From contig NZ_PVZG01000011.1 in the NCBI RefSeq assembly GCF_003002065.1, positions 186,001 to 250,000 of the forward strand: a DNA stretch of 64,000 bases, read 5' to 3'. The stretch is from Pseudosporangium ferrugineum. Its GTDB lineage: Bacteria; Actinomycetota; Actinomycetes; Mycobacteriales; Micromonosporaceae. The position numbers and the translations under genes were made by a program. Under the pieces are notes generated by a model. It did no database searches and had not been told where the DNA came from. It saw only the letters and a list, made by a program, of their open reading frames with translations. This document shows, one piece after another, positions 49,829 through 58,099 of this stretch. Positions within the stretch are counted from its first letter, which is position 1. Each line of letters opens with the position of its first letter.

Positions 49829-51040
49829 TCAGGGCTGGGTGCGCAGGTACCGGCCGAAGTGCGGGACGGTGAAGGCGACCGTGCCGCGCTCGCCGGAGTA
49901 GATCAGCCCCTTCTTGATCAGGGCGTCGCGGGCGGGCGACAGGCTCGCCGGCCGCCGCGAGAGGGACGCGGCGATCTCCGAGGTGGGCACCGCCGCGTCC
50001 ATGTCGTTGTCGGCCTCGCCGGACAGCGCCGCCATCGCGCGCATGTACTCCCGCTCCGCCGGGGTGGCCCGCTCGAACCGGGAGCCGAAGAAGCCCACGG
50101 CCAGCTCGGCCTCGGCCTCGGGGGCGGCCACCAGGACGTCCTCCGCGGTCACCGGCGAGGTCGGCGCGTGGTCCCAGGTCGCCTTCCCGTACGCCTGCAC
50201 GAAGTACGGATATCCGCCCGACTTCTCGTAGAGCAGGTCGAGCGCCTTGGCCTCGTACTCGACGTCCTCGCGTGCCGCCGGGGCGCACAGGGCCAGGTCG
50301 GCGGCGATCCGGTCGAGCCGGTCGATGCGCTGGTAGCGGAACAACCGCTCGGAGTACGACTTCGCCGCGGACAGCACGGCCGGCAGGTGCGGCAGGCCGG
50401 CACCGACGACGATCAGCGGGGCGCCCAGCTGGGACAACTCGTGGCACGCGGCGCAGAGCGCGGACACGTCCGCGGGGCCGAGGTCCTGCATCTCGTCGAT
50501 GAACAGGGCGATGCCGGTGCCGACGTCGGTGGCGAGCGAGGCGGCGTCGGTGAACAGCTCGACCAGGTCGATCTCGATGTCCCCGGAGTCGGCCCGGCCG
50601 CGGGCGGGCGGCACGTCGATGCCGGGCGTCCATCGGTCGCGCAGCTTGGCGTTGGCGTCGTTGGCGCGCAGGGCGAACGCCTTGAGGACCGCCAGCACCT
50701 CGTCCACCCGGTCGGGGTTGCGGTGGTGCGGGGCCAGCTCGCGGATCGCCATGTGCAGGGCGGCGGACACCGGGCGGCGCAGCGACTGGTCGGGACGGGC
50801 CTCGATCTTGCCGGTGCCCCAGAGCCGGCCGATCGCCGCCGACCGCAGGGTGTTGAGCAGGACGGTCTTGCCCACGCCGCGCAGGCCGGTCAGCACGAGG
50901 CTGCGTTCGGGGCGGCCCCGGGCCACCCGCTCCAGCACGACGTCGAAGGCGTCCAGCTCGCGGCCGCGTCCGGCCAGCTCGGGCGGGCGCTGCCCGGCAC
51001 CGGGCGCGTACGGGTTCCGGACCGGATCCACGGATAGCAC
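49829..51040 (-). CDS. AAA ATPase with C-terminal winged helix (ORC/Cdc6-like architecture)
   Basis: The 403-residue protein has Walker A LTGLRGVGKTVLLN (about residue 50), Walker B ALFIDEMQDL (about 180), sensor I region LIVVGAGLPHLP and a C-terminal winged-helix (PTSEIAASLSRRPASLSPARDALIKKGLIY). This is the AAA-16/STAND-like ATP-binding type often annotated as ORC1-like. It probably acts as a switch or DNA-binding ATPase, but no partner gene is visible. The GTG at 51040 lacks a clear ribosome site; GTG at 51031 is an alternative. Confidence 0.85.
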   Translation of the reverse strand: MLSVDPVRNPYAPGAGQRPPELAGRGRELDAFDVVLERVARGRPERSLVLTGLRGVGKTVLLNTLRSAAIGRLWGTGKIEARPDQSLRRPVSAALHMAIRELAPHHRNPDRVDEVLAVLKAFALRANDANAKLRDRWTPGIDVPPARGRADSGDIEIDLVELFTDAASLATDVGTGIALFIDEMQDLGPADVSALCAACHELSQLGAPLIVVGAGLPHLPAVLSAAKSYSERLFRYQRIDRLDRIAADLALCAPAAREDVEYEAKALDLLYEKSGGYPYFVQAYGKATWDHAPTSPVTAEDVLVAAPEAEAELAVGFFGSRFERATPAEREYMRAMAALSGEADNDMDAAVPTSEIAASLSRRPASLSPARDALIKKGLIYSGERGTVAFTVPHFGRYLRTQP

Positions 51041-51053
51041 CGTATCGGGCCGT

Positions 51054-51126
51054 CTAGCCGAAAAGCTAGAGTTCGCTAGGCGAGCCCTCTATACGGCTAT
51101 CTAGGATCAACGCTAGATCGCACTAG
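51054..51126 (-). promoter_or_regulatory. Cluster of six CTAG sites upstream of the AAA ATPase gene
   Basis: CTAG, a rare tetramer in such genomes, occurs at 51054, 51066, 51076, 51101, 51113 and 51123, giving inverted and direct half sites of the forms CTAGCC and GCTAG in a stretch of 73 bases. The gap between the LppU-like gene and the ATPase start is almost filled by them. A multi-site operator or promoter is likely. Confidence 0.5.
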
Positions 51127-51854
51127 CCGGCGCCATACTCCTTCAGGCAGAGCACGAAGTCGAGGCTGTCCAGCTCGCTGTCGTAGAAGTACCACTTCGT
51201 GTACTGCTGAACCTTGCCGCACTTGTTCTCGGCGTCCGCCTCGCCGGTCGTGCGCCCGTCGACCCGCTTGAGCACCTGGTACGTCCCGGTGGCGCAGGAC
51301 ACGATCTTCAGGTCGGGGCTGTCGTCGGCGTTGCCCTCGTTCCGGACACACTGGCCCTTCTTGACGAACCGCGCGTCCTCGCTGGTCTGCGGCTCGGGGG
51401 CGGCCACCTCGTTGGTGGCCGTGGTGGCCGGCACGGTCGGCCCGGAGGCTCCATCGGCGGTGCCGCTCCGAGACACCAGCCAGGCGGTCGTGCCGAGGCC
51501 GCCGCAGATCAGCAGGCCCAGGACGATGACCAGGGCGACGATCGGGGCGTTCCGCCGCTTCCGGGGCAGGGGCATCGGCGGCTGCTGCCAGGGCGGCGGC
51601 GTGTTCAGCGGCGGCGGCGTGTTGAGCGGCGGCGGCGTGTTGAGCGGCGGCGGCGTGTTGAGCGGCCCCGACGGGTAGGCCGCCGGCGTGTACGCCGTCC
51701 CGGTCGGCGGCACGGACAGCGGCTGGCCGCCCCACGCATGATCCGGCGCCTGCGCGTCACCCCACGGATCGGCCGGCTCGGTGTACGGCTCCTCGGACCC
51801 CGGCGGGCCACCGTTCTGCCAGCCCTGGCCGGGGTACGGGCCGTTCTGCGACAT
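51123..51854 (-). CDS. LppU/SCO3897-family membrane-anchored protein
   Basis: The 243-residue protein has a Pro/Gly-rich cytoplasmic N-terminus with four LNTPPP repeats (about residues 66-90), a basic stop PRKRRNAP, one membrane helix (APIVALVIVLGLLICGGLG) and an extracytoplasmic C-terminal domain with four cysteines (GQCVRN, VSCATG, NKCGKV, FVLCLKEY) typical of the LppU/SCO3897 family. It has an anchor rather than a lipobox. ATG at 51854 follows GGAGGAA. The function of the family is unknown. Confidence 0.85.
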   Translation of the reverse strand: MSQNGPYPGQGWQNGGPPGSEEPYTEPADPWGDAQAPDHAWGGQPLSVPPTGTAYTPAAYPSGPLNTPPPLNTPPPLNTPPPLNTPPPWQQPPMPLPRKRRNAPIVALVIVLGLLICGGLGTTAWLVSRSGTADGASGPTVPATTATNEVAAPEPQTSEDARFVKKGQCVRNEGNADDSPDLKIVSCATGTYQVLKRVDGRTTGEADAENKCGKVQQYTKWYFYDSELDSLDFVLCLKEYGAG

Positions 51855-51996
51855 CGGGTTCCTCCAGGCGGGATTCGCTGTACGCCACCGTAGCGTGGAC
51901 CTCCCGCGCCATCCCTCCCGGAATCGCGCCGACCAGCCCGACCTGTCGGTAACAAGACGCGCCGGATCACCCCCGCCCCGGCTACCGTTGCGGCCC

Positions 51997-52701
51997 ATGT
52001 CCCTCTCGGTGGCCGCCTGCTCGGCCGTGTCCGGCGGCGCCGCGGCCGCCTTCCTCCCCCGCATCGCCGAGCGCCTCGCCGTCCCCCGAGGCACACCACC
52101 CCGGTCCGCTTGCGCTCACTGCGACACGCCCTTTCCCGATTGGGTACGCGCGGGAGCAGCGTGCCCGTGCACAGCAGCCCCGCTGTGGACAGTGCTCGCG
52201 GGCGCCCTCGCCTCGGGCATACTGGGCGCCACGATCGGCCCGTCGCCGCTGCTCCTGGTCCTGCTGCCCGCGACGGTCCTCGGGCTGCTGCTGGCCATGA
52301 TCGACCTGCGCTGCCTGCGCCTGCCCGATCCCCTGGTCGGCGCGCTGGCGGCCGGCACGGTGCTCCCGCTGGCCGCCGGGGCGCTGCTCGCCGGGGAGCC
52401 GGGGCGGCTCGGGCGGGCGGTCGTCGCGGCGGTGCTGGCGGGGACGGCGTACGCGATCCTCGCCCTCCTGCCCGGCGACGGCCTGGGTCTGGGCGACGTG
52501 AAGCTGGCCACCGTCCTGGGGTTCGTCCTCGGCTTCGCCGGCTGGCCGGCGGTGGCGGCCGGTCTGGCCGCGCCCCACCTGATCAACGGGCCGGTGGCCG
52601 TGGTGCTGCTGGTCACCCGGCGCGCGGGACGCCGCACCGCGCTGCCGCTGGGCCCCGCCCTGCTCGCCGGCGCCGTGCTCGGCCTGGCCCTGACCGCCTG
52701 A
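51997..52701 (+). CDS. Prepilin peptidase (A24 family)
   Basis: The 234-residue membrane aspartyl peptidase has a Cys-rich cytoplasmic loop (CAHCDTPF and ACPC) and the two catalytic aspartates in MIDLRCLRLPDPL (about residue 98) and GDGLGLGDVKLATVLG (about residue 163), with seven or eight membrane helices. It should cleave type IV pilin-like or Flp/Tad prepilins; no pilin gene is nearby. The N-terminal methyltransferase-like region is shorter than in proteobacterial PilD. Confidence 0.88.
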   Translation: MSLSVAACSAVSGGAAAAFLPRIAERLAVPRGTPPRSACAHCDTPFPDWVRAGAACPCTAAPLWTVLAGALASGILGATIGPSPLLLVLLPATVLGLLLAMIDLRCLRLPDPLVGALAAGTVLPLAAGALLAGEPGRLGRAVVAAVLAGTAYAILALLPGDGLGLGDVKLATVLGFVLGFAGWPAVAAGLAAPHLINGPVAVVLLVTRRAGRRTALPLGPALLAGAVLGLALTA

Positions 52702-52737
52702 CGGCGACCCGCCGCGGCGCTCGGCCCGGCCGTGTGA

Positions 52738-52767
52738 CCCTGCTCGGCCGCCGGCGGCCGAGCAGGG
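52738..52767. terminator. Bidirectional terminator between convergent genes
   Basis: CCCTGCTCGGCCG and CGGCCGAGCAGGG form a perfect 13-base stem around a CCGG loop, between the prepilin peptidase stop and the end of the EndoQ-UvrD gene on the other strand. Confidence 0.85.
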
Positions 52768-52774
52768 GTCGGGG

Positions 52775-55700
52775 CTAGAGAAGGCGCAGCTGGCGGTCCT
52801 TCGGGCGGGACGGGACCGTGTCGCCCATCCGCTCGAACAGGCCGGCGTCGATCGCGTCCAGGAACGGCGTCGGCGACTGCTCGCGCTCGCTGCCGTGCCG
52901 GAAGCGTCGCGCCGCGTGGCTCACGTACAGCCGATCCTGCGCCCGGGTGAGTCCCACGAAGAACAACCGGCGCTCCTCGGCGACCTCGTCGTCGGACGGC
53001 GCCGAGCCCGGCCAGCGCAGCGGCAGCAGCCCGTCCTCGCAGCCGACCAGGAACACCACCGGGAATTCCAGGCCCTTCGCGGCGTGCAGGGTGAGCAGGT
53101 TGACCGCCTCGGCCCGCCGGTCCAGCGCGTCGACCTCGGCGCCGGTCGCGATCTCCTGGAGGAAGCGGGACAGGTCCTCGCCGGTCCGCTGGGCCAGCGG
53201 CATCAGCAGGTCCGCGGCGGTCCAGATGTCCTCCGGCGCGAGCTGGTCGGCGTCGAGGGTGGGCGCGGCGTACCGCTGGGCGAGGACCTGGGCGGCGGCC
53301 TTCACCCGGGCGGACAGCGTGCCGCCGGCCGCATGCCGCAGCTCACGGGCGAGAACCTGCACCCCGGCACGGTCCCGCAGGCGGTTGTGCGACCGCTTCT
53401 GCACCGGTACGCCCGCCCGGGACAGCGCCTCCACCACGGCCTGCGCCTGGGAATCCGTACGGTAAAGCACCGCAATGTCCGAGAACGACAACGTCCCGGG
53501 CGCCACCGCGCGAGAGTCGACGCGTCCCGAGTCCAGCGACCGGTGCGACAGGCCGCCGACGAGCTCGTCCACCGTACGCACGACGAAGTCGGCCTCGTCC
53601 GCGACGCTCGCCGCGAAGTACCGCCCGACCAGGGGCGACTCGGGGTTGACCCGGGCCGGGTCCAGCCGCCGCCCGCTGACCAGCGACGTCGGCGCGATGG
53701 CCTGCACCGCCGCGGCGAGGATCGGCGCCGACGACCGGTAGTTGCGGGTCAGCCGCACCAGGCGGGCATCGGTGAAGTCCTCGGCGAAGCGCAGGAAGTA
53801 GCCGACGTCCGCGCCCCGGAACGAGTAGATCGCCTGGTCCGGGTCGCCGATCGCGCACAGGTTGCCGTCCGCCGGGCTGAGCAGGCGGAGCAGCTCGTAC
53901 TGGGTGTCGTCGACGTCCTGATACTCGTCCACGAAGATCCACTGCCACTGCCGGCGGTACTTCTCGACCAGCGCCGGCTCGTCCCGCAGCAGCGCCACCG
54001 GCAGCGTCAGCAGGTCGTCGAGGTCGACCAGGTCCTGCTGGCGCAGCAGCTTCGTGTACCCGGCGTCGTCGTCCCCGGCCTGCTCCCGCGCCGCGGCCCG
54101 TTCGGCGTCGTCGGCGATCCGCCACCCGGCGCCCAGCCCGGCGGCCTTGGCGTTCTCCTTCAGGATGGTCAGGCCGACGGCGTGGAACGTGCCCACGGTG
54201 ATGTCCTCGGCGGCCTCACCCATCAGCGCGTCGAGCCGGGCCCGCATCTCCTCGGCGGCGCGCCGGGTGAAGGTGATGGCCAGGCAGCGGTGCGGGAAGA
54301 CCTGCATCTCCGCACACAGGTACGCGATCCGGTGCGTCAGCGTGCGCGTCTTGCCGGTGCCCGGCCCGGCGACGATGAGCAGCGGCCCGCCGGGTGCCGA
54401 CGCCGCCACCCGCTGCATCGCGTCCAGGCGGTCGAGCAGGCCGGTGCCGACCTCCTCCATGCCGGCCAGCATCGGTTCGAACGGCTCGTGCGGGGACGCC
54501 GGCGGCTGCAGCGGCGGCGCCGGGGCTTTCTTGCGTACGGGCTCCTTGGCCTTGGGCACGGCGGCGCGCCCGATCGCCGGCTCGGTGCGGCGCTGCTGCG
54601 GCACCGGCACCGGCATCACGTCGAAGAGCGTCTCGGCCTGCGGCGCGCTCTGCTTGTTGCGCAGCTCACCGGGGTCGAACAGGGTGATGACGCCGTACTC
54701 GCCGTCGTAGCCGGGCACCCGCCGCACATCGCCGCGCCGCAGCCGGCTGATCGCCTCCCGCAGGTTCTCGCCGCCGTGCTGGCCGATGGCGTCGAGCGGC
54801 ACGTTGCGCAGAATGTCCAGCTCGGCGCCGAGGTTCGCGACGAGGTGGTGGAGCTGCCCCTCGACCGTCTTGGACTTCGGGCCGACGCCGTTGATCTCGC
54901 CCACGATCTCGGCGAGCTGGATCAGGTGCTCGACGCTCTGCGCCCGCGCCCGCCCGCTCTCGCGGTCCGCGAGGTCCTCGACCCGGCTCAGCACGCCGAC
55001 GGTCAGCGGTTTCCCGCATTCGGGGCAACGGCCACCCGCTTCCCGCGTACGGGCGGGCTCCCAGTTGACGCCGCACGCCCGATGCCCGTCGGCGTGGTAC
55101 TTGCCCTCCTCGGGGAAGAACTCGATCGTGCCCGCGAGGGTGTGACCGTCCTTGACCGCGAAGTAGTCGGGCGTGCCGGTGAAGAGGGTCGCCTCCCGGC
55201 CGAGCGCGGCGGGCGAGTGCGCATCCGAGTTGGACACCAGCCGGTAGCGGTCGAGGCTGGAGACCCGCCAGTTCATCTCGGGATCGGACGACAACCCGGT
55301 CTCGACGGCGGTGATGTGCTCGGCAAGGTCGGCGTAGCAGTCGGCGATGGCGTCGAACCCGGACTTCGAGCCCAGCGCCGAGAACCAGGGCGTCCAGATG
55401 TGCGCGGGCACCAGATAGCCGTCGGGGCTGGCCTCGAGCACGATCTCGAGGAGGTCCCGCGAGTCGAGCCCCAGGATCGGCCGGCCGTCGGCGGTCAGGT
55501 TGCCGATCCGCCCCAGCGCGGTGTTGAACCGGGCGGCCGCCTCGAGGTCGGGCAGGTAGATGAGGTGGTGCACCTTGCGCGTACGGTCATCCCGCTTGTA
55601 GATCGTGGAGATCTCGACGCTGAGCATGAACCGCGCCGGCGCGCTCCCCTGAAGCGCCCCGGGCAGCCGCTGCGCGACCTCCTTCTCGGCGTCGGCGCTC

Positions 55701-55936
55701 AGCCGGAACAACCCGGGCTCGCCGGCGGGCCGGAGGCTCTCCCGCAGATGATCGAACCACGCGGGGTGGGTGAAGTCGCCGGTGCCGAGCAGCGCGATGC
55801 CCTTACGCCGGGCCCACCAGGCAAGATTCGGAAGGGTCAGATCACGGCTACAGGCCCGCGAATACCGCGAGTGAATGTGCAGATCCGCGACGTACGTGTC
55901 CGCGGCAACCGAGGACCCTGCGCTGTCCGAGGCCAC
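52775..55936 (-). CDS. EndoQ-like PHP endonuclease fused to UvrD-type helicase
   Basis: The 1053-residue protein has a PHP-domain nuclease at residues 14-400: DLHIHSRYSRACS (H20, H22), GTGDFTHP, a stretch with VEISTIY, DAHSPAALGRE, and a Cys site (RACGVNW and CPECGKPL, near 280-310). These match endonuclease Q, which nicks DNA 5' of deaminated bases such as uracil and hypoxanthine. A linker follows, then a superfamily 1 helicase from about 500: GPGTGKTRTL, FVDEYQDVDDTQY, GDPDQAIYSFRGA, LLTLHAAKGLEF and GLTRAQDRLY. GTG at 55936 with AGGA upstream is likely; the frame is open to 56113. Confidence 0.9.
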   Translation of the reverse strand: MASDSAGSSVAADTYVADLHIHSRYSRACSRDLTLPNLAWWARRKGIALLGTGDFTHPAWFDHLRESLRPAGEPGLFRLSADAEKEVAQRLPGALQGSAPARFMLSVEISTIYKRDDRTRKVHHLIYLPDLEAAARFNTALGRIGNLTADGRPILGLDSRDLLEIVLEASPDGYLVPAHIWTPWFSALGSKSGFDAIADCYADLAEHITAVETGLSSDPEMNWRVSSLDRYRLVSNSDAHSPAALGREATLFTGTPDYFAVKDGHTLAGTIEFFPEEGKYHADGHRACGVNWEPARTREAGGRCPECGKPLTVGVLSRVEDLADRESGRARAQSVEHLIQLAEIVGEINGVGPKSKTVEGQLHHLVANLGAELDILRNVPLDAIGQHGGENLREAISRLRRGDVRRVPGYDGEYGVITLFDPGELRNKQSAPQAETLFDVMPVPVPQQRRTEPAIGRAAVPKAKEPVRKKAPAPPLQPPASPHEPFEPMLAGMEEVGTGLLDRLDAMQRVAASAPGGPLLIVAGPGTGKTRTLTHRIAYLCAEMQVFPHRCLAITFTRRAAEEMRARLDALMGEAAEDITVGTFHAVGLTILKENAKAAGLGAGWRIADDAERAAAREQAGDDDAGYTKLLRQQDLVDLDDLLTLPVALLRDEPALVEKYRRQWQWIFVDEYQDVDDTQYELLRLLSPADGNLCAIGDPDQAIYSFRGADVGYFLRFAEDFTDARLVRLTRNYRSSAPILAAAVQAIAPTSLVSGRRLDPARVNPESPLVGRYFAASVADEADFVVRTVDELVGGLSHRSLDSGRVDSRAVAPGTLSFSDIAVLYRTDSQAQAVVEALSRAGVPVQKRSHNRLRDRAGVQVLARELRHAAGGTLSARVKAAAQVLAQRYAAPTLDADQLAPEDIWTAADLLMPLAQRTGEDLSRFLQEIATGAEVDALDRRAEAVNLLTLHAAKGLEFPVVFLVGCEDGLLPLRWPGSAPSDDEVAEERRLFFVGLTRAQDRLYVSHAARRFRHGSEREQSPTPFLDAIDAGLFERMGDTVPSRPKDRQLRLL

Positions 55937-56435
55937 GCTGCATCCTGTCACGACCACGCCGCACGCCTGAAGCCGCCACGCGCGAAGTGACATAACCGAT
56001 CCACGATTGAATCCTGCGCAAGCAACGACCGTGGCTCGTCCGAACCACCCAAGATTCACTTCTTCGAGGTACGCCCAGAGCAACCGACCGCCCGCAGCCG
56101 GCCCGCTTGCCACCGCCCCGCGGCCCGCCTGTCGCCCGGAGCCGGCGCGCGTGTCGCCAACCCCGCTGTCCGTCTGCTGCGCTGTCCGTCGGCCGCGCTG
56201 CCCGTCCGGCGCCTTGACCGCCTCCCCGCCGTCCGCCTGCCGCTCGCAGCCGGTGCGCGTGTTGCCAAACCAGCCGTCGCCCCGCCGTCCGCACGCCCCG
56301 CAGCCCCCGTCACCCGACCGCCGTCCGACCGCGCCCGCCCGTCGCCCGCCCGTTGCCCCGTCGCCCGACCGCGCCCGACCGCCGTCCCGTCGCCCGACCG
56401 CCGTCCTGTCGCCCGACCGCCGCCGCGCTGTCTTG
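55937..56435 (-). other. GC-rich degenerate-repeat gap
   Basis: These 499 bases contain no convincing gene. The left part (to about 56040) is the probable promoter of the EndoQ-UvrD gene. The rest is built from degenerate repeats: an approximately 106-base duplication (AGCCGGCGCGCGTGT at 56143 and AGCCGGTGCGCGTGT at 56249) and 19-base units of GTCGCCCGACCGCC type from about 56350 to 56425. Confidence 0.65.
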
Positions 56436-57845
56436 TTATGGCGTGCGGAGGTCGATCACCGAGACCTGCGGCGGCGCCCCGACGCGGACCGGCGGCCCCC
56501 AGAACCCGGCGCCGTTCGTCACGTACACCGGCACCCCGTCGACCTTGCCGAGCCCGCTCACCACCGGCTGCTCCAGCTTGACCAGCAGGTTGAAGGGCGC
56601 CATCTGCCCGCCGTGGGTGTGCCCGGAGACCTGGAGATCGACCCCGTACGGCGCCGCGTCCCGGGCCGCGAGGGGCTGGTGCGCCATCAACACGACGGGC
56701 CGCGCCGGATCCCGGTCCCCGAGCGCCCGCTCGAAGTCGGGCCCGTCGCCGACCTCGACGCCCCCGAGGTCGTTGACGCCGGCAAGGTCCAGCCCGTCGA
56801 GCTCCAGCCGCTCGTTCCGCAGCGGCCGTACTCCCAGCCGCGCCACCTCGGCCATCCACTCCTGGAACCCGGAGTAGTACTCGTGGTTCCCGGTCACGAA
56901 GTAGGCCCCCCGGCGAGCCTGAATGCCGGCCAACGGAGCCGCGGCCTTCCCCAGCTCGGCCACGTTCCCGTCCACAAGGTCCCCGACAATGCAGACAATG
57001 TCGGCGTTGACGGAGTTGATCAGCTCCACGATGCGCTCGGTGTGCCGCACGCCGGTGAGCGGCCCCAGATGAATATCGGACACCACGGCGAGCCGCGTAC
57101 CGTCCATGGCCCGCGGAAGCTTCGCCAGCGGCAACTGCACCCGATCAAGCCGCGGCCCCCCGAGCGCGGTCTTCACGCCGTACCCGGTGATGCCCGCGGC
57201 AGTGAGCCCCGCGAAGATCGCGGCCCCCCGCGCCAGCAGCAACCGCCGCTCAACCCCCCGCGCCTCGGGCATGAGGGCCTCGGACGGCGCCGACGCGTCG
57301 CTCCCACCGCGCGAGGAAGGCGCAACGTCGCCGACTGAAACCCCGGCGCCAGAATCCGCGCCCGCGCTCGCCCCCGCCCCGGAGCTCGCGCCCGAGCCCA
57401 CACCCACGCCAACGCTCGCGCTGGAGTCCCCGCTCGCGCCCGCGCCGGCGCCGGAGTCCCCCTTCACGCCCACGCCAACGCTCGCGCCGGAGTCCCCGCT
57501 CGCGCTCGCGCCGACGTTCGCGGCCGAGTTGGAGTCGGGCTCTGACCTTGAGCGGGCGCGGATCCACAGGTTGGCGATCAGCCGGGGGATCTCCAGCGCC
57601 GCCAGGATGACCAGCAGGTAGAACATCAGCGCGAGCCACAGGTAGCCCGGCCAGGCCAGCCACTTGCCGAACCCGGCGCGCGTGCCGATCAGCGTGGTCG
57701 GCACGAGGAGCGCCAAGAGCACCACCGCCGCAGTCCCGAGGCGGCGGGCCAAGCCCTTGCGCAGCGGATCGCGGACGAGGCGTTTCCACAGGTAGAGGTG
57801 GATCAAACCGGTGACGGCGAGGACCACCCCGAGCAGGCCGATCAA
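56436..57845 (-). CDS. Membrane metallophosphoesterase
   Basis: The 469-residue protein has four membrane helices in the first 95 residues, a Gly/Ala/Ser/Val-rich linker with repeats (residues 105-170; GDSGASVGVGV-type units), a further hydrophobic segment (about 200-220) and a calcineurin-like phosphoesterase domain with VVSDIHLG, VGDLVDG, GNHEYY and VSGHTHGGQ. The metal-binding residues are all present, and it should act outside the membrane. Homologues are annotated YkuE/YaeI-like phosphodiesterases. TTG at 57845 is preceded by AGGGGG; it lies two bases after moaD. Confidence 0.88.
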   Translation of the reverse strand: MIGLLGVVLAVTGLIHLYLWKRLVRDPLRKGLARRLGTAAVVLLALLVPTTLIGTRAGFGKWLAWPGYLWLALMFYLLVILAALEIPRLIANLWIRARSRSEPDSNSAANVGASASGDSGASVGVGVKGDSGAGAGASGDSSASVGVGVGSGASSGAGASAGADSGAGVSVGDVAPSSRGGSDASAPSEALMPEARGVERRLLLARGAAIFAGLTAAGITGYGVKTALGGPRLDRVQLPLAKLPRAMDGTRLAVVSDIHLGPLTGVRHTERIVELINSVNADIVCIVGDLVDGNVAELGKAAAPLAGIQARRGAYFVTGNHEYYSGFQEWMAEVARLGVRPLRNERLELDGLDLAGVNDLGGVEVGDGPDFERALGDRDPARPVVLMAHQPLAARDAAPYGVDLQVSGHTHGGQMAPFNLLVKLEQPVVSGLGKVDGVPVYVTNGAGFWGPPVRVGAPPQVSVIDLRTP

Positions 57846-57847
57846 GC

Positions 57848-58099
57848 TCAGCCCCCTGCGAACGGCGGAAGGATGTCGACGGTCGCCCCGGCGGGCAGCG
57901 CCGCCCGGCGGTCATGGCAGGCGAGCCCGTCGACCAGGAAGCTCGCGGCCTTCAGCACCACGGCGAGCCGCTCACCGTGTCGTTCGACGAGGACGGTCGC
58001 CAGGTCGTCGAGCGACGTGGCGCCGATCGACTCTTCGTGCACGCCGCCAGCGGCCGCTCGGGCCCCCGCGAAATACCGCACCTGAAGCACTCCTGTCAC
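57848..58099 (-). CDS. moaD: Molybdopterin synthase sulfur carrier subunit
   Basis: The 83-residue ubiquitin-like protein starts LQVRYFAGARAAAGG and ends PPFAGG, the C-terminal Gly-Gly that carries the thiocarboxylate. It donates sulfur to MoaE's substrate. The GTGA start overlaps the moaA stop. Its presence beside moaA completes the cofactor pathway begun by the moaC operon at 45 kb. Confidence 0.93.
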   Translation of the reverse strand: MTGVLQVRYFAGARAAAGGVHEESIGATSLDDLATVLVERHGERLAVVLKAASFLVDGLACHDRRAALPAGATVDILPPFAGG

